Position numbers and translations under genes: made by a program. A stretch of DNA of 35,416 nt from Bacillota bacterium (lineage in GTDB: Bacteria; Bacillota; UBA994; PWPR01): NCBI GenBank assembly GCA_028280325.1, contig JANQLZ010000074.1, forward strand, positions 1 through 35,416. Direction: 5' to 3'. The notes beneath the pieces were generated by a model, which did not search any database, was not told where the DNA came from, and saw nothing but the letters and a program-made list of their open reading frames with translations. How positions within the stretch are numbered: position 1 is the stretch's first letter; every line of letters starts with the position of its first letter. Positions 26,084-33,002 of this stretch are shown one piece after another.

Positions 26084-27643
26084 TTACACCTCAGCTCCTG
26101 CACTCCAAGCTTCACAATCCCAGACTGTGGTCACAATATCCTGGTAAAACTGCGGTTCATGACAGACCAGCAGTATACTGCCCTCGTAAACCTGCAGCGC
26201 TCTTTTCAGTTCGGCTTTGGCCACCACGTCCAAGTGATTCGTCGGCTCATCGAGTACCAGAATGTTACTCGGTAAATTGATCAGTTTGCACAGCCTGGCT
26301 TTGGTCTGTTCTCCCCCGCTCAGTTTGCAAACCTGACTTGAGATATGTTTATGGGTTAAGCCACATTTAGCCAGAGCACTGCGTACCTCCCGTCTGGTCA
26401 GCTGTCGCAGACAGCTGCTGACATCATCTATTACCAGGCTGGTATTGGGGGTGTTTACCTCCTGCTCCAGATATCCCACATACTGATATTGACCAATATT
26501 TATTTGCCCGCTCAAAGGCTGAATCAGTTTCAGAAGACTTTTAAGCAGGGTTGTTTTACCTATGCCATTAGCTCCGATTAAAGCGATTTTCTGACCTCTT
26601 TCCATTTTCAGATTAAGCGGCTTAGTTAGCGGCTTCTGATAGCCAATAACTAATTCAGCTGTTTCAAAAATCAACTGAGCTGAAGGCCTGGAAAACATAA
26701 AGCTGAAGGTCGGCTGAGGACTGGTTGTGATTATTTCAATTCTTTCGATCTTATCCAGCTTCTTTTGTCTCGACTTAGCCTGTTTGGCGGTAGCAGCTCG
26801 AGCTTTGTTCCTTCTGATATAATCCTCTAGTTTGGCAATCTCTTTTTGCTGCTTGATAAACTCTGCCCTGATTTGTTTTTTATTCATCTCGTAGGACTGC
26901 AAAAACTGATTGTAATCTCCGATATATCTGACAATTTTACTATTCTCGATATGCCAAACTACATTGACAATATTATTTAAAAACCCAGTATTATGTGAAA
27001 TAATGATAAAAGCTTTTTCATACCCGGACAAAAAGGTTTTTAGCCATTGAATATGGGCTTCATCCAGATAATTGGTCGGCTCATCCAACAGCAGTATGTC
27101 CGGAGACTCCAGCAGCAGTTTACCCAGCAGCAGCTTGGTTCGCTGGCCGCCGCTCAGCTGATTGACCGGCCTGGTTAAACCCAGCTCCTTTAACCCCAGT
27201 CCCGCTGCTACTGCTTCTATTTTAGAATCGATATTAAAAAACTCATTGTTAACTAAATAATCATGCAGCTCACTGGCCTGGTGCAGGGCTTTGGTCAGGG
27301 CTGTTCCTGTCAATCTGGCGCTGGAATGATACAAGTCATTCATCACAGCTTCTTTATCATACAGCGATTGAAAGGCTGCCTGTAATACTTCTCGGATTGA
27401 TTGGTATTTGTGAAGACTAATGTGCTGGTCCAGGTAACCAAATTTAATATTATTGCTCCACTCTATTGTGCCCTGGTCAGCTAATAACTGGCCGGTTATG
27501 ATATTCATTAGTGTAGACTTGCCGATGCCATTGACCCCGACAATACCGACATGCTCGCCTCGCAGCAATCTGACAGTCGTGTCCTTAAAAATATGTTTGT
27601 CACCAAAACTATGGCTTAAGCTATTGATCGATAAAATACTCAT
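26084..27643 (-). CDS. ABC-F family ATPase (ribosome-acting)
   Basis: This 519-residue protein has two fused ATPase domains and no membrane part. The first has Walker A GVNGIGKST (36-44), signature LSGGQ (163-167) and LLLDEPTNYLD. The second has GANGIGKTT (357-365), LSGGE (441-445) and LVLDEPTNHLD. A basic coiled-coil linker (about 246-305, including RRNKARAATAKQAKSRQKKLDKIERIE) would reach the ribosomal peptidyl-tRNA site. ABC-F proteins protect ribosomes from antibiotics or rescue stalled ones. Which of these applies here cannot be told. Start context is weak (AAGAGAG). A short ORF and a hairpin lie upstream, which could form a leader. Confidence 0.92.
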   Translation of the reverse strand: MSILSINSLSHSFGDKHIFKDTTVRLLRGEHVGIVGVNGIGKSTLMNIITGQLLADQGTIEWSNNIKFGYLDQHISLHKYQSIREVLQAAFQSLYDKEAVMNDLYHSSARLTGTALTKALHQASELHDYLVNNEFFNIDSKIEAVAAGLGLKELGLTRPVNQLSGGQRTKLLLGKLLLESPDILLLDEPTNYLDEAHIQWLKTFLSGYEKAFIIISHNTGFLNNIVNVVWHIENSKIVRYIGDYNQFLQSYEMNKKQIRAEFIKQQKEIAKLEDYIRRNKARAATAKQAKSRQKKLDKIERIEIITTSPQPTFSFMFSRPSAQLIFETAELVIGYQKPLTKPLNLKMERGQKIALIGANGIGKTTLLKSLLKLIQPLSGQINIGQYQYVGYLEQEVNTPNTSLVIDDVSSCLRQLTRREVRSALAKCGLTHKHISSQVCKLSGGEQTKARLCKLINLPSNILVLDEPTNHLDVVAKAELKRALQVYEGSILLVCHEPQFYQDIVTTVWDCEAWSAGAEV

Positions 27644-27713
27644 AACTGCTCACACTCTCTTGCAATTCTAGCTGGTCATATCCCTTTACAGCTACTAAAT
27701 CATAACATCTGCT

Positions 27714-27794
27714 CTACTGCAGACTCAATTGCATAAACTCTCCAGCATCAAGATTGTTCAGCACATCCTTTTTAAATTTACAAAACCAGCACAT
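27714..27794 (-). CDS. Small ORF with a CxxC motif upstream of the ABC-F gene
   Basis: A 26-residue frame opens MCWFCKFKKDVLNNLDAGEF and ends MQLSLQ. Its composition is protein-like. The ATG lies inside the hairpin at 27783-27819, which would limit initiation, and no strong ribosome binding site is visible. It ends 70 bp before the ABC-F start. It could be a small protein, a leader peptide for the ABC-F gene, or a remnant. Confidence 0.35.
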   Translation of the reverse strand: MCWFCKFKKDVLNNLDAGEFMQLSLQ

Positions 27795-27819
27795 TTGCCG
27801 CTAAACAAATTGCTGGTTT
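27783..27819. terminator. Hairpin after the CD3324-family gene
   Basis: AAACCAGCA (27783-27791) pairs with TGCTGGTTT (27811-27819), and ATTTG with CAAAT inside, leaving a one-base bulge. ATTTTT follows on the plus strand. On the minus strand, where the genes lie, the tail is not T-rich, so termination there would be weak. Confidence 0.5.
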
Positions 27820-27823
27820 ATTT

Positions 27824-28099
27824 TTAAATATTGCATTTTTCATTCCTGATAATTCTTCTGACACTGGGCTCAGTTAAATAGTAACACAGGGCTAATTCTT
27901 TAATCGACACGCCTGCTGTGTATTTACGGTAGATTTCTCTGTTCCTGGCCTTTAACAAGCCTTTAGTGCCGCTTTTTTCTCCCCAGGACTTGCGATTCTC
28001 GCTTACTCTGGGAATGTACAGGTACGATCCGTCGATATATTTCTGAATGATTTTAATTACCTCTTCAGGTAATACACTTTGTGCATTTTTATATTTCAT
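27824..28099 (-). CDS. CD3324-family small helix-turn-helix protein
   Basis: This 91-residue protein fits the CD3324 family (Mor-like fold) common in Clostridia. It begins MKYKNAQSVLPEEVIKIIQKYIDGSYLYIP, with a conserved RKSWGEKSGTKGLLKARN block, and ends with a helix-turn-helix-like GVSIKELALCYYLTEPSVRRII. Such proteins are thought to bind DNA as regulators, but targets are not known. AGGAG precedes the ATG. A newly noticed 35-codon ORF with a good ribosome binding site lies just upstream on the same strand. Confidence 0.82.
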   Translation of the reverse strand: MKYKNAQSVLPEEVIKIIQKYIDGSYLYIPRVSENRKSWGEKSGTKGLLKARNREIYRKYTAGVSIKELALCYYLTEPSVRRIIRNEKCNI

Positions 28100-28169
28100 A
28101 ATCTTTGCTCCTATCTATTAATCTCAATCTTTTAGAAAAATTAATAAAAGCAAAAACTACTCAAAAATG

Positions 28170-28277
28170 TCAGCCTAAAACAACTTTTTGAGGTAGGCTC
28201 TGAACACGACTATGTTCTTCATTTAGATGTAGTCTTTGCTCAGAGCCTGGTACACTAGCTAAACCAGATGTATGCAT
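28170..28277 (-). CDS. Small protein of 35 residues, unknown
   Basis: A frame begins MHTSGLASVPGSEQRLHLNE and ends QSLPQKVVLG before TGA. AAAGGA lies seven bases before the ATG, and a plausible promoter is upstream (TTGTGC, 18 bases, TATGAT on the minus strand, near 28331-28360). It is hydrophilic, without signal or membrane segment. I recognise no family. An inverted repeat AGGCTCTGA/TCAGAGCCT (28195-28203 and 28240-28248) lies within it. It may be co-transcribed with the CD3324-family gene 70 bp downstream. The remainder of the 28100-28427 spacer is AT-rich. Confidence 0.45.
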   Translation of the reverse strand: MHTSGLASVPGSEQRLHLNEEHSRVQSLPQKVVLG

Positions 28278-28427
28278 ATTGATTTTCCTTTCTTAAATAA
28301 TTACTAGCCTGCAAAAGGCAGTTTACTTTACAATATTATCATAATTTCCATATTGAGAACAGCACAACCCGATATAGTTATTATAATCCAGTCTTTTTAA
28401 TGCTCTGATCCTCTCCCACTGACGCTA

Positions 28428-29339
28428 TTATTCACATAACCTACCAAGTCCTTCTTTTAATTTTTTTACCAGTTTATCCTTAACCGCCGTGGGCTCAATG
28501 ACGTTAACATGAGGAACGAAACTCAGCAGTAGTGAATAAAGCCATTCGTCTTCTGGGTAATTAACCTCTACTAATATGGTATCACCAGTATTTTTTATTT
28601 CACTCTGTTTAAAATGATCTAACAGTCTCCCCTTAACACAGCTGTTAAATTCTAAAATTATTCTAGTGGTTTTAATTCCTAAATCACTATACTCCCAAGG
28701 CTGATATTTTTCTTCTCTGATAAATCTATCACGCAGGATTTGATAGTTGACAACTCTACTTAACTTAAACAGCCGAAAACTGCTTCTTAAGGTACAGAAA
28801 GCATGCAAATACCAGGTTGATTCTTTAACAACTAATGAATAAGGTTCAGTAACTCTGCTTGTTTTATTATTGTTTAGATCTAAATACTCAATCATTAATC
28901 TTTTATTGTTTTCTATTGCTTTAGAGATAGCTTTGAGCTTAGTTATTAAATGCTCATCTTCAACCCAGGGATTCATTTGAATTTGAAGGTGCTGATTATT
29001 TACTGGTTGATCCTGAGTTTTTATAACTTGAAACTTGTGATATATATTTTTTAGACTTTCGTTGGGAACAGTCTTGTAAAGAGAATCAATAAAATTATAA
29101 AGCAATGAAGCTTCGTTCTTTTTTAAAAAACTTTTATCAAGCCGATAGTTTTCTAATAATCGATACCCGCCGTTAGGCCCTGAATCAGAATATACAGGAA
29201 CTCCTACAGTGCTTAAAGAGTTTATGTCTCTTTGTATCGTTCTAAGTGAAACCTCGAAATAGTCTGCTAATTCCTTACCTGTAATCTTTTTCTTTTCTAC
29301 CAGTATTAGTAAAATACTTATTAAACGGTCTAATCTCAT
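28428..29339 (-). CDS. WYL-domain transcriptional regulator
   Basis: This 303-residue regulator has an N-terminal winged helix-turn-helix (about 1-60, with ITGKELADYFEVSLRTIQRDINSLSTVGVP and YSDSGPNGGYRL), followed by a WYL domain (about 130-215) and a WCX C-terminal region (about 220-300). WYL regulators of the YafY type bind ligands such as nucleic acids or nucleotides through the WYL pocket. GAGGATTTATA precedes the ATG. It lies downstream of the MFS gene, separated by a terminator, so it has its own promoter. It may control the exporter, but nothing here proves that. Confidence 0.9.
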   Translation of the reverse strand: MRLDRLISILLILVEKKKITGKELADYFEVSLRTIQRDINSLSTVGVPVYSDSGPNGGYRLLENYRLDKSFLKKNEASLLYNFIDSLYKTVPNESLKNIYHKFQVIKTQDQPVNNQHLQIQMNPWVEDEHLITKLKAISKAIENNKRLMIEYLDLNNNKTSRVTEPYSLVVKESTWYLHAFCTLRSSFRLFKLSRVVNYQILRDRFIREEKYQPWEYSDLGIKTTRIILEFNSCVKGRLLDHFKQSEIKNTGDTILVEVNYPEDEWLYSLLLSFVPHVNVIEPTAVKDKLVKKLKEGLGRLCE

Positions 29340-29390
29340 TATAAATCCTCAAATTATTAATCTCTCTAAAACTATATCGTAGTATCGGTA

Positions 29391-29424
29391 AAAAGTAAAA
29401 ATAAGAGCTCAATTAAAGCTCTTA
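29391..29424 (-). terminator. Terminator of the MFS gene
   Basis: TAAGAGCT (29402-29409) and AGCTCTTA (29417-29424) form an 8-bp stem with a 7-base loop. On the minus strand the stem is followed by TTTTTACTTTTTACC, a good T-rich tail. It would end transcripts from the MFS gene before the WYL regulator. Confidence 0.7.
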
Positions 29425-29533
29425 GGTTACTCGGCTTTTAGCATATTAGTATTAAACATCTGTCCTCAGTCGCAATTACTGGCTAAAAAAGAAGCTGTGC
29501 ACTATTTTTATAATGCTCCAGCCTCTTTAATTA

Positions 29534-30706
29534 CTATATCTCTATTTTAGATTTAACTATGGTAAATAGTAAATAATAGCCAAGCGATAATATACCCAAT
29601 ACTCCAAAGCCACCGAAGATTGTGAACTTAGTAGAACAATAACCAAAGGCTAAGCCTACGACAATCGTAACGAGCTTTTGACCCAGAGATTGAAATGAGT
29701 CAATAGTGGCCCTCATACTAGAGTCTATTCTGTGATGCAAATAGCTACTTACTACTGGTTCAGCTATCCCGGAGACCATATTTATCAGTACTAAAAAAAC
29801 AATACTGACAGGGCTCCTGAAGACAGCTACAAATATGAATCCCAAACCGTAGACTAAGATATTAACAGATATGAGCTGGGCAAATCTATATCGTTTAGAT
29901 AGTTTGTCCACCATTAAACTGCCTGGAATTCTGACAAAAGTGCAGAATGCCGAATACAGACCAAAATAAATAACTGGTATATTCAATCTATCTAAATAAA
30001 TCTGCCAAAATTCATCTAAGTAATTCACAGTAGCAGCTAGAAAAACCCCTGACAAAACTGCTATACACAATGCCTTACTGTTTTTGAATACTTGAAGAGC
30101 TTGAAATACATAATCCTTGAAAGGGAGAGGCTCTGTCCTACTCAATTGCTCTATGTCTACTAAAGATAGTGTTGCACCTAAAGCAATTACTGAACTTATG
30201 AGAGACAACCAATAATTAAACTCCAGGCCAAATCTGTTTGCTAAGAAGGCCCCCGATAAGGCTGCTATTAAAGCAGCGCTAAAATCAAATGCCCTTAAAC
30301 GACCGATAGTTTTCTCAAACTCATTTTCACAGCCTGCCATTTTTAGTGAATCATATAACAGTGCATTTTGAGAACCACTGACCATAGCGTTAGATATTCC
30401 TGCCAAAAAAACTATTATAGCAAAATGCCAAAAGTTATGAGCATGAATTATCAGCAGCCATTCCATACAGGTCATTAAAGCACCGATGACCATCATTTTT
30501 TTACGACTCCATTTATCAGCAATGATGCCCGTTGGAATCTCAAATAATATAACGGTAGCAGCATATATTATCTCTGCATACACCACCATTAACACGGTCA
30601 TTCCTCTTTGCTCCCAAAATAATCGCTCAATTACATAAGCAAACATCAGGTTATGAAAAAAGATATTTAGATATAGTTTTTTAATATTATTCATGTAACT
30701 CATCAT
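29534..30706 (-). CDS. MFS efflux-type transporter with translational attenuator leader
   Basis: This 390-residue membrane protein has about 12 helices and the MFS loop-2/3 signature (GIIADKWSRKKMMVIGALM, residues about 60-78). It resembles drug-efflux members of the superfamily, but the substrate is unknown. The start is one of two adjacent ATG codons (30706 or 30703) behind GGAGG. That ribosome binding site is buried in a long hairpin, and a short leader ORF lies upstream, the arrangement of antibiotic-inducible resistance genes. It is followed by its own terminator and then a WYL regulator. Confidence 0.9.
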   Translation of the reverse strand: MMSYMNNIKKLYLNIFFHNLMFAYVIERLFWEQRGMTVLMVVYAEIIYAATVILFEIPTGIIADKWSRKKMMVIGALMTCMEWLLIIHAHNFWHFAIIVFLAGISNAMVSGSQNALLYDSLKMAGCENEFEKTIGRLRAFDFSAALIAALSGAFLANRFGLEFNYWLSLISSVIALGATLSLVDIEQLSRTEPLPFKDYVFQALQVFKNSKALCIAVLSGVFLAATVNYLDEFWQIYLDRLNIPVIYFGLYSAFCTFVRIPGSLMVDKLSKRYRFAQLISVNILVYGLGFIFVAVFRSPVSIVFLVLINMVSGIAEPVVSSYLHHRIDSSMRATIDSFQSLGQKLVTIVVGLAFGYCSTKFTIFGGFGVLGILSLGYYLLFTIVKSKIEI

Positions 30707-30707
30707 T

Positions 30708-30751
30708 GCACCTCCGATATTTTTTTAATTTCTAAAAAATATTGGTGGTGC
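30708..30751 (-). promoter_or_regulatory. Hairpin hiding the MFS gene ribosome binding site
   Basis: On the minus strand GCACC-A-CC-A-ATATTTTTT (30751-30734) pairs in exact register with AAAAAATAT-C-GG-A-GGTGC (30725-30708): 16 pairs of 18 positions with two mismatches, and an AGAAATTA loop. The GGAGG of the MFS gene (30715-30711) is wholly inside the stem. Opening of the stem would be needed for translation. Confidence 0.65.
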
Positions 30752-30772
30752 TCGTGAGTTTTTAGCTAGCTG

Positions 30773-30799
30773 TTAACAAGGAGGTCTGGCATATTTCAT
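30773..30799 (-). CDS. Leader peptide MKYARPPC upstream of the MFS gene
   Basis: An eight-codon ORF has AAAGGA nine bases upstream. Its Pro-Pro codons CCT CCT give ACCTCC (30785-30780), itself complementary to the MFS GGAGGT. Stalling at Arg-Pro-Pro is plausible. An alternative frame starts at the ATG at 30830, close to the expected transcription start, and reads 22 residues (MLHNFERIYNYEICQ, then TSLLTAS) to a stop at 30762. Only one of the two need be used. Confidence 0.45.
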   Translation of the reverse strand: MKYARPPC

Positions 30800-30836
30800 A
30801 GTTATAAATCCTTTCGAAGTTATGAAGCATAAAGCC

Positions 30837-30845
30837 ATTATATCA
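30837..30845 (-). promoter_or_regulatory. Extended -10 promoter for the MFS leader
   Basis: The minus strand reads TGATATAAT, an extended -10 element. A weak -35 (TTACCT, 30860-30865) stands 17 bases upstream. Transcription would begin near 30830, giving a leader of about 125 bases before the MFS gene. Confidence 0.55.
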
Positions 30846-30888
30846 TTTCTTGCCACTTTAGGTAAGCTCAGTTTTTAGCAATAACCCT

Positions 30889-31307
30889 TTAGTTGATCTC
30901 AAATTCAGTTGTCTCCAAATTGTGATAAAACCTACCCACTTGGCTGACAAACTTAAGTACACAGTAGTCTGGATCTGTCACCCCCAGCGGATAAAATCTT
31001 TCATCCCCGGTATGCCAGAGCCGATTCTTGATATCCTGGTCATGTAAGACCTCCATTTTACCGATTAGCATAATGCCTTTAAACTGTTTATCAATAAAAA
31101 AATACAAACAGGCTTTATCATTTTCCAAAAATTGCGAGACTCTCAGCGATGATGTATTAGTTGAAAAATAAAACTCCTCTAATCCGTTTCTATCCCGGGG
31201 TTAAGCATAGCCTTAACATTGGGATAACCATCAGCATTTACCGAGCCGACAACCGTTATTTTACTATTTTCCACAAGCTCTAAAGCTAATTGCTTAACCT
31301 TCATCAT
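30889..31307 (-). pseudogene. Frameshifted pyridoxamine 5'-phosphate oxidase-family protein gene
   Basis: The intact parent would be a flavin-binding PPOX-fold protein of about 140 residues. The first part (31307 to about 31180) reads MMKVKQLALELVENSKITVV, then NADGYPNVKAMLN. The second reads NGLEEFYFSTNTSSLRVSQF, then LENDKACLYFFIDKQFKGIML, ending GVTDPDYCVLKFVSQVGRFY. The two lie in different frames. Adding one base to the C run at 31197-31200 (minus strand CCCC) restores AMLNPRDRNGLEEFYF, which matches the family pattern. A sequencing error in this homopolymer is possible. The start overlaps the MarR stop, so the two were one operon. Confidence 0.85.
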
Positions 31308-31749
31308 AGTTCTCCTCTTCGTTTGTTAAATTAGTTAAGATGTGCGCCAGAGTTTTTTCAAACTGATCTATTTCTGCTTCTGCCAGCCCTCGATAGAATA
31401 AATCCGTCATTTCCTCGGAAACCCTTTCAAACTTATCCTGTAATCTTTTACTTTTTTCCGTTAAGGAAACAATGGTTCGACGCCTGTCTGCTGTGCTGGC
31501 CTGCTTGACAATAAGGCCGCTTTTCTCTAAACGGTTTAACATACTTGTTAGCGTAGTTTTACCCAGCGCTGTCTCCCTGGCCAGTGCACTGATTGCTATT
31601 TTGTCTTTTTGCCACAGCGAGAAAATAATTCTACCCTGAGCGCTGTTTAACTCTGAAATACCGTAGTTTTTAAGCTTTTTGTCAAAGATTCTAGCCGATA
31701 ACTGTTTAACCTTTGATATTAAGAAGCCACCTTCACGTCTCTTAGCCAA
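31294..31749 (-). CDS. MarR-family transcriptional regulator
   Basis: This 151-residue winged helix protein has the MarR layout: N-terminal dimerisation helices, recognition helix region ISALARETALGKTTLTSMLNRLEKSGLIVKQ, and the wing with STADRRRTIVSLT (Asp-Arg-Arg). I choose TTG at 31749 (MAKRREGG), because AAGGAG lies six bases upstream. The frame can be read back to 31863, but that stretch contains the promoter. The promoter's spacer is filled by a palindrome, indicating self-repression. The stop overlaps the start of the PPOX-family pseudogene, its partner gene. Confidence 0.9.
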   Translation of the reverse strand: MAKRREGGFLISKVKQLSARIFDKKLKNYGISELNSAQGRIIFSLWQKDKIAISALARETALGKTTLTSMLNRLEKSGLIVKQASTADRRRTIVSLTEKSKRLQDKFERVSEEMTDLFYRGLAEAEIDQFEKTLAHILTNLTNEEENYDEG

Positions 31750-31768
31750 AGCAATCTCCTTTCTAAAA

Positions 31769-31812
31769 GTACTATATAGGAATATTATAGTACTATATAG
31801 TACTATTGTCAA
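31769..31812 (-). promoter_or_regulatory. Consensus sigma-A promoter with palindromic operator in its spacer
   Basis: On the minus strand TTGACA (31812-31807), exactly 17 bases, then TATAAT (31789-31784) is a perfect consensus. The spacer lies within the 20-bp palindrome ATAGTACTATATAGTACTAT (31787-31806). A second half-copy AGTACTATATAGG lies at 31769-31781, near the transcription start. A bound MarR dimer would block RNA polymerase. Confidence 0.8.
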
Positions 31813-31965
31813 TGTCTTAATTACCTGGTTTAAAGCGAAAAGGGCTCGCATCAACAGAAACATCAGTTATACCAGGAAGCCTATGTAATTTAACAAACAC
31901 TTATATACTTAACGTAAATTGCAAGCTATAAGTTAGGTAATAATCCACATAAGTAACTGAGGAAA

Positions 31966-32088
31966 ATGATAAACTTTTTTAAAATGGGTTGGCAATAGGT
32001 CGGCGGTAGGTTGGCAGTTGAAGTTATTGGGGCAAAATGGCAATATTGACGCAGGGTCATGGACGACCAACTCCCTGTTGAAGATTAA
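31966..32088 (+). pseudogene. Possible decayed ORF with two stops
   Basis: From ATG the frame reads MINFFKMGWQ, stop, VGGRLAVEVIGAKWQY, stop, RRVMDDQLPVED, stop. The composition is protein-like, but two stops in 41 codons and poorly spaced GAGG upstream make it a remnant at best. I recognise no family. Chance is possible. Confidence 0.2.
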
Positions 32089-32197
32089 CTAGGAGTCCTA
32101 GATTGCTGGAAAACACTTAAAGTAAATTCTAAAGTATAATCCATTAAAAATTAGTTGACTTTATTAGCATTTTCAGTAAGGAAGCTAACTACTTCTT

Positions 32198-32322
32198 TGA
32201 GGCTGTTGAAAATGTTTGCTGTCAAGGAACCAAAAAAATGCTAGCTGAAGCTATACAAGTAGTATGCTGAAGTTAGCGTTATTTTTGAGTGACACAGAGA
32301 GCGGACTTTTTCAGCAGCCTCA
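32198..32322. mobile_element. MITE-like inverted-repeat element, 125 bp
   Basis: The ends are inverted repeats: GAGGCTGTTGAAAATGTTTG at 32199 onward and, read from the other strand at 32321, GAGGCTGCTGAAAAAGTCCG. They match at 20 of 25 positions over the full 25 bp. The inner part (AAAAAAATGCTAGC against GTTAGCGTTATTTTT) also pairs, so the whole can form one long hairpin. It codes for nothing. The ends recall those of DDE insertion sequences such as the IS1182 family, from memory. No target duplication is evident and no second copy is in the window. Confidence 0.6.
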
Positions 32323-32427
32323 GGAGTCCATTACATCTGACGAAGTAAAACCAGGTACGTTGTGGATTATTGCCGGATTATTTAAGAAAGCTAAATTCTA
32401 TTTTATTAATGCAACAGTCACTAATTC

Positions 32428-32829
32428 TTAGTGGAATATTTTTCGGGCATTTTCAGCTGTAAAGGCCTGAAACTCAAATCGGTATCCATTTGGCCCGGTG
32501 GCAAAGAAGGTCTTAATCGGCACCTCTTTCATACCGCCTATTTCCGTAATATCAGTCATATTGCTGGTTTTAATATGCTGATGCCAGTCTTCAACACTGT
32601 CTACGACTAATGAAAACAGCATATCGTGTTCCGGCAGAGATTTTAATGATCCTTGAGTGGAATCAACAGCTCCGATAAAAGCCTTGCCGGCAACCCCGTA
32701 TATTTTAGCCCAGCCCTGATCCTCAACCAACTTTAACTTGAGAGTGTTTTGAAAGAATTCATCGGCCTGCTTGAGGTCCTCAAAATACAGCCAGGTTATT
32801 TGAGAGGCAATACCCAAATTTAATTTCAT
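32428..32829 (-). CDS. VOC-superfamily (glyoxalase-like) protein
   Basis: This 133-residue protein has the vicinal oxygen chelate fold of two beta-alpha-beta-beta-beta modules. Typical parts are ASQITWLYFEDLKQADEFFQNTLKLKLVEDQG and the end KTFFATGPNGYRFEFQAF. Members include dioxygenases, glyoxalases and antibiotic-binding proteins. The substrate cannot be read here. AAAGGGGGAAA precedes the ATG. It stands alone, between the MITE-like element and a strong hairpin. Confidence 0.85.
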   Translation of the reverse strand: MKLNLGIASQITWLYFEDLKQADEFFQNTLKLKLVEDQGWAKIYGVAGKAFIGAVDSTQGSLKSLPEHDMLFSLVVDSVEDWHQHIKTSNMTDITEIGGMKEVPIKTFFATGPNGYRFEFQAFTAENARKIFH

Positions 32830-32972
32830 ACTATTTCCCCCTTTTTACTCTATTTAAGAATAGCATATAACTCTAAACTTTTGTTATAAAATGAACTTAG
32901 CTACTCACATAATGTACTTTTTACTAAGAAAACGGCCTGCTGTGAGGCTAGCTGGCTGGTAAATAACTAATT

Positions 32973-33000
32973 GGGGCTCGCCTTTGAGCGAGCCCCTTTT
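32973..33000. terminator. Strong GC-rich terminator
   Basis: GGGGCTCGC (32973-32981) and GCGAGCCCC (32988-32996) form a 9-bp stem with loop CTTTGA. TTTT follows on the plus strand. On the minus strand it stands just after the GNAT gene, with AATTAGTTATTT as a weaker tail. It most likely ends the GNAT transcript. Confidence 0.75.
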
Positions 33001-33002
33001 AA

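Larger units (their letters stand above)
31864..32427. other. Gene-poor spacer with remnant and MITE-like element
   Basis: No intact gene is seen here. A possible decayed plus-strand ORF (31966-32088) and an inverted-repeat element (32198-32322) occupy much of it. A near-palindrome CTAGGAGTCCTAG lies at 32089-32101. Confidence 0.5.

Noticed and set aside
28172-28248. Competing hairpins as a transcription attenuator for the CD3324-family gene
   Set aside because: The repeats lie inside a better supported small ORF, and the second stem is only 6 bp with a poor T tract.
31750-31863. N-terminal extension of the MarR protein
   Set aside because: This stretch contains the promoter and operator. 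The TTG at 31749 has a good ribosome binding site and matches the family start.
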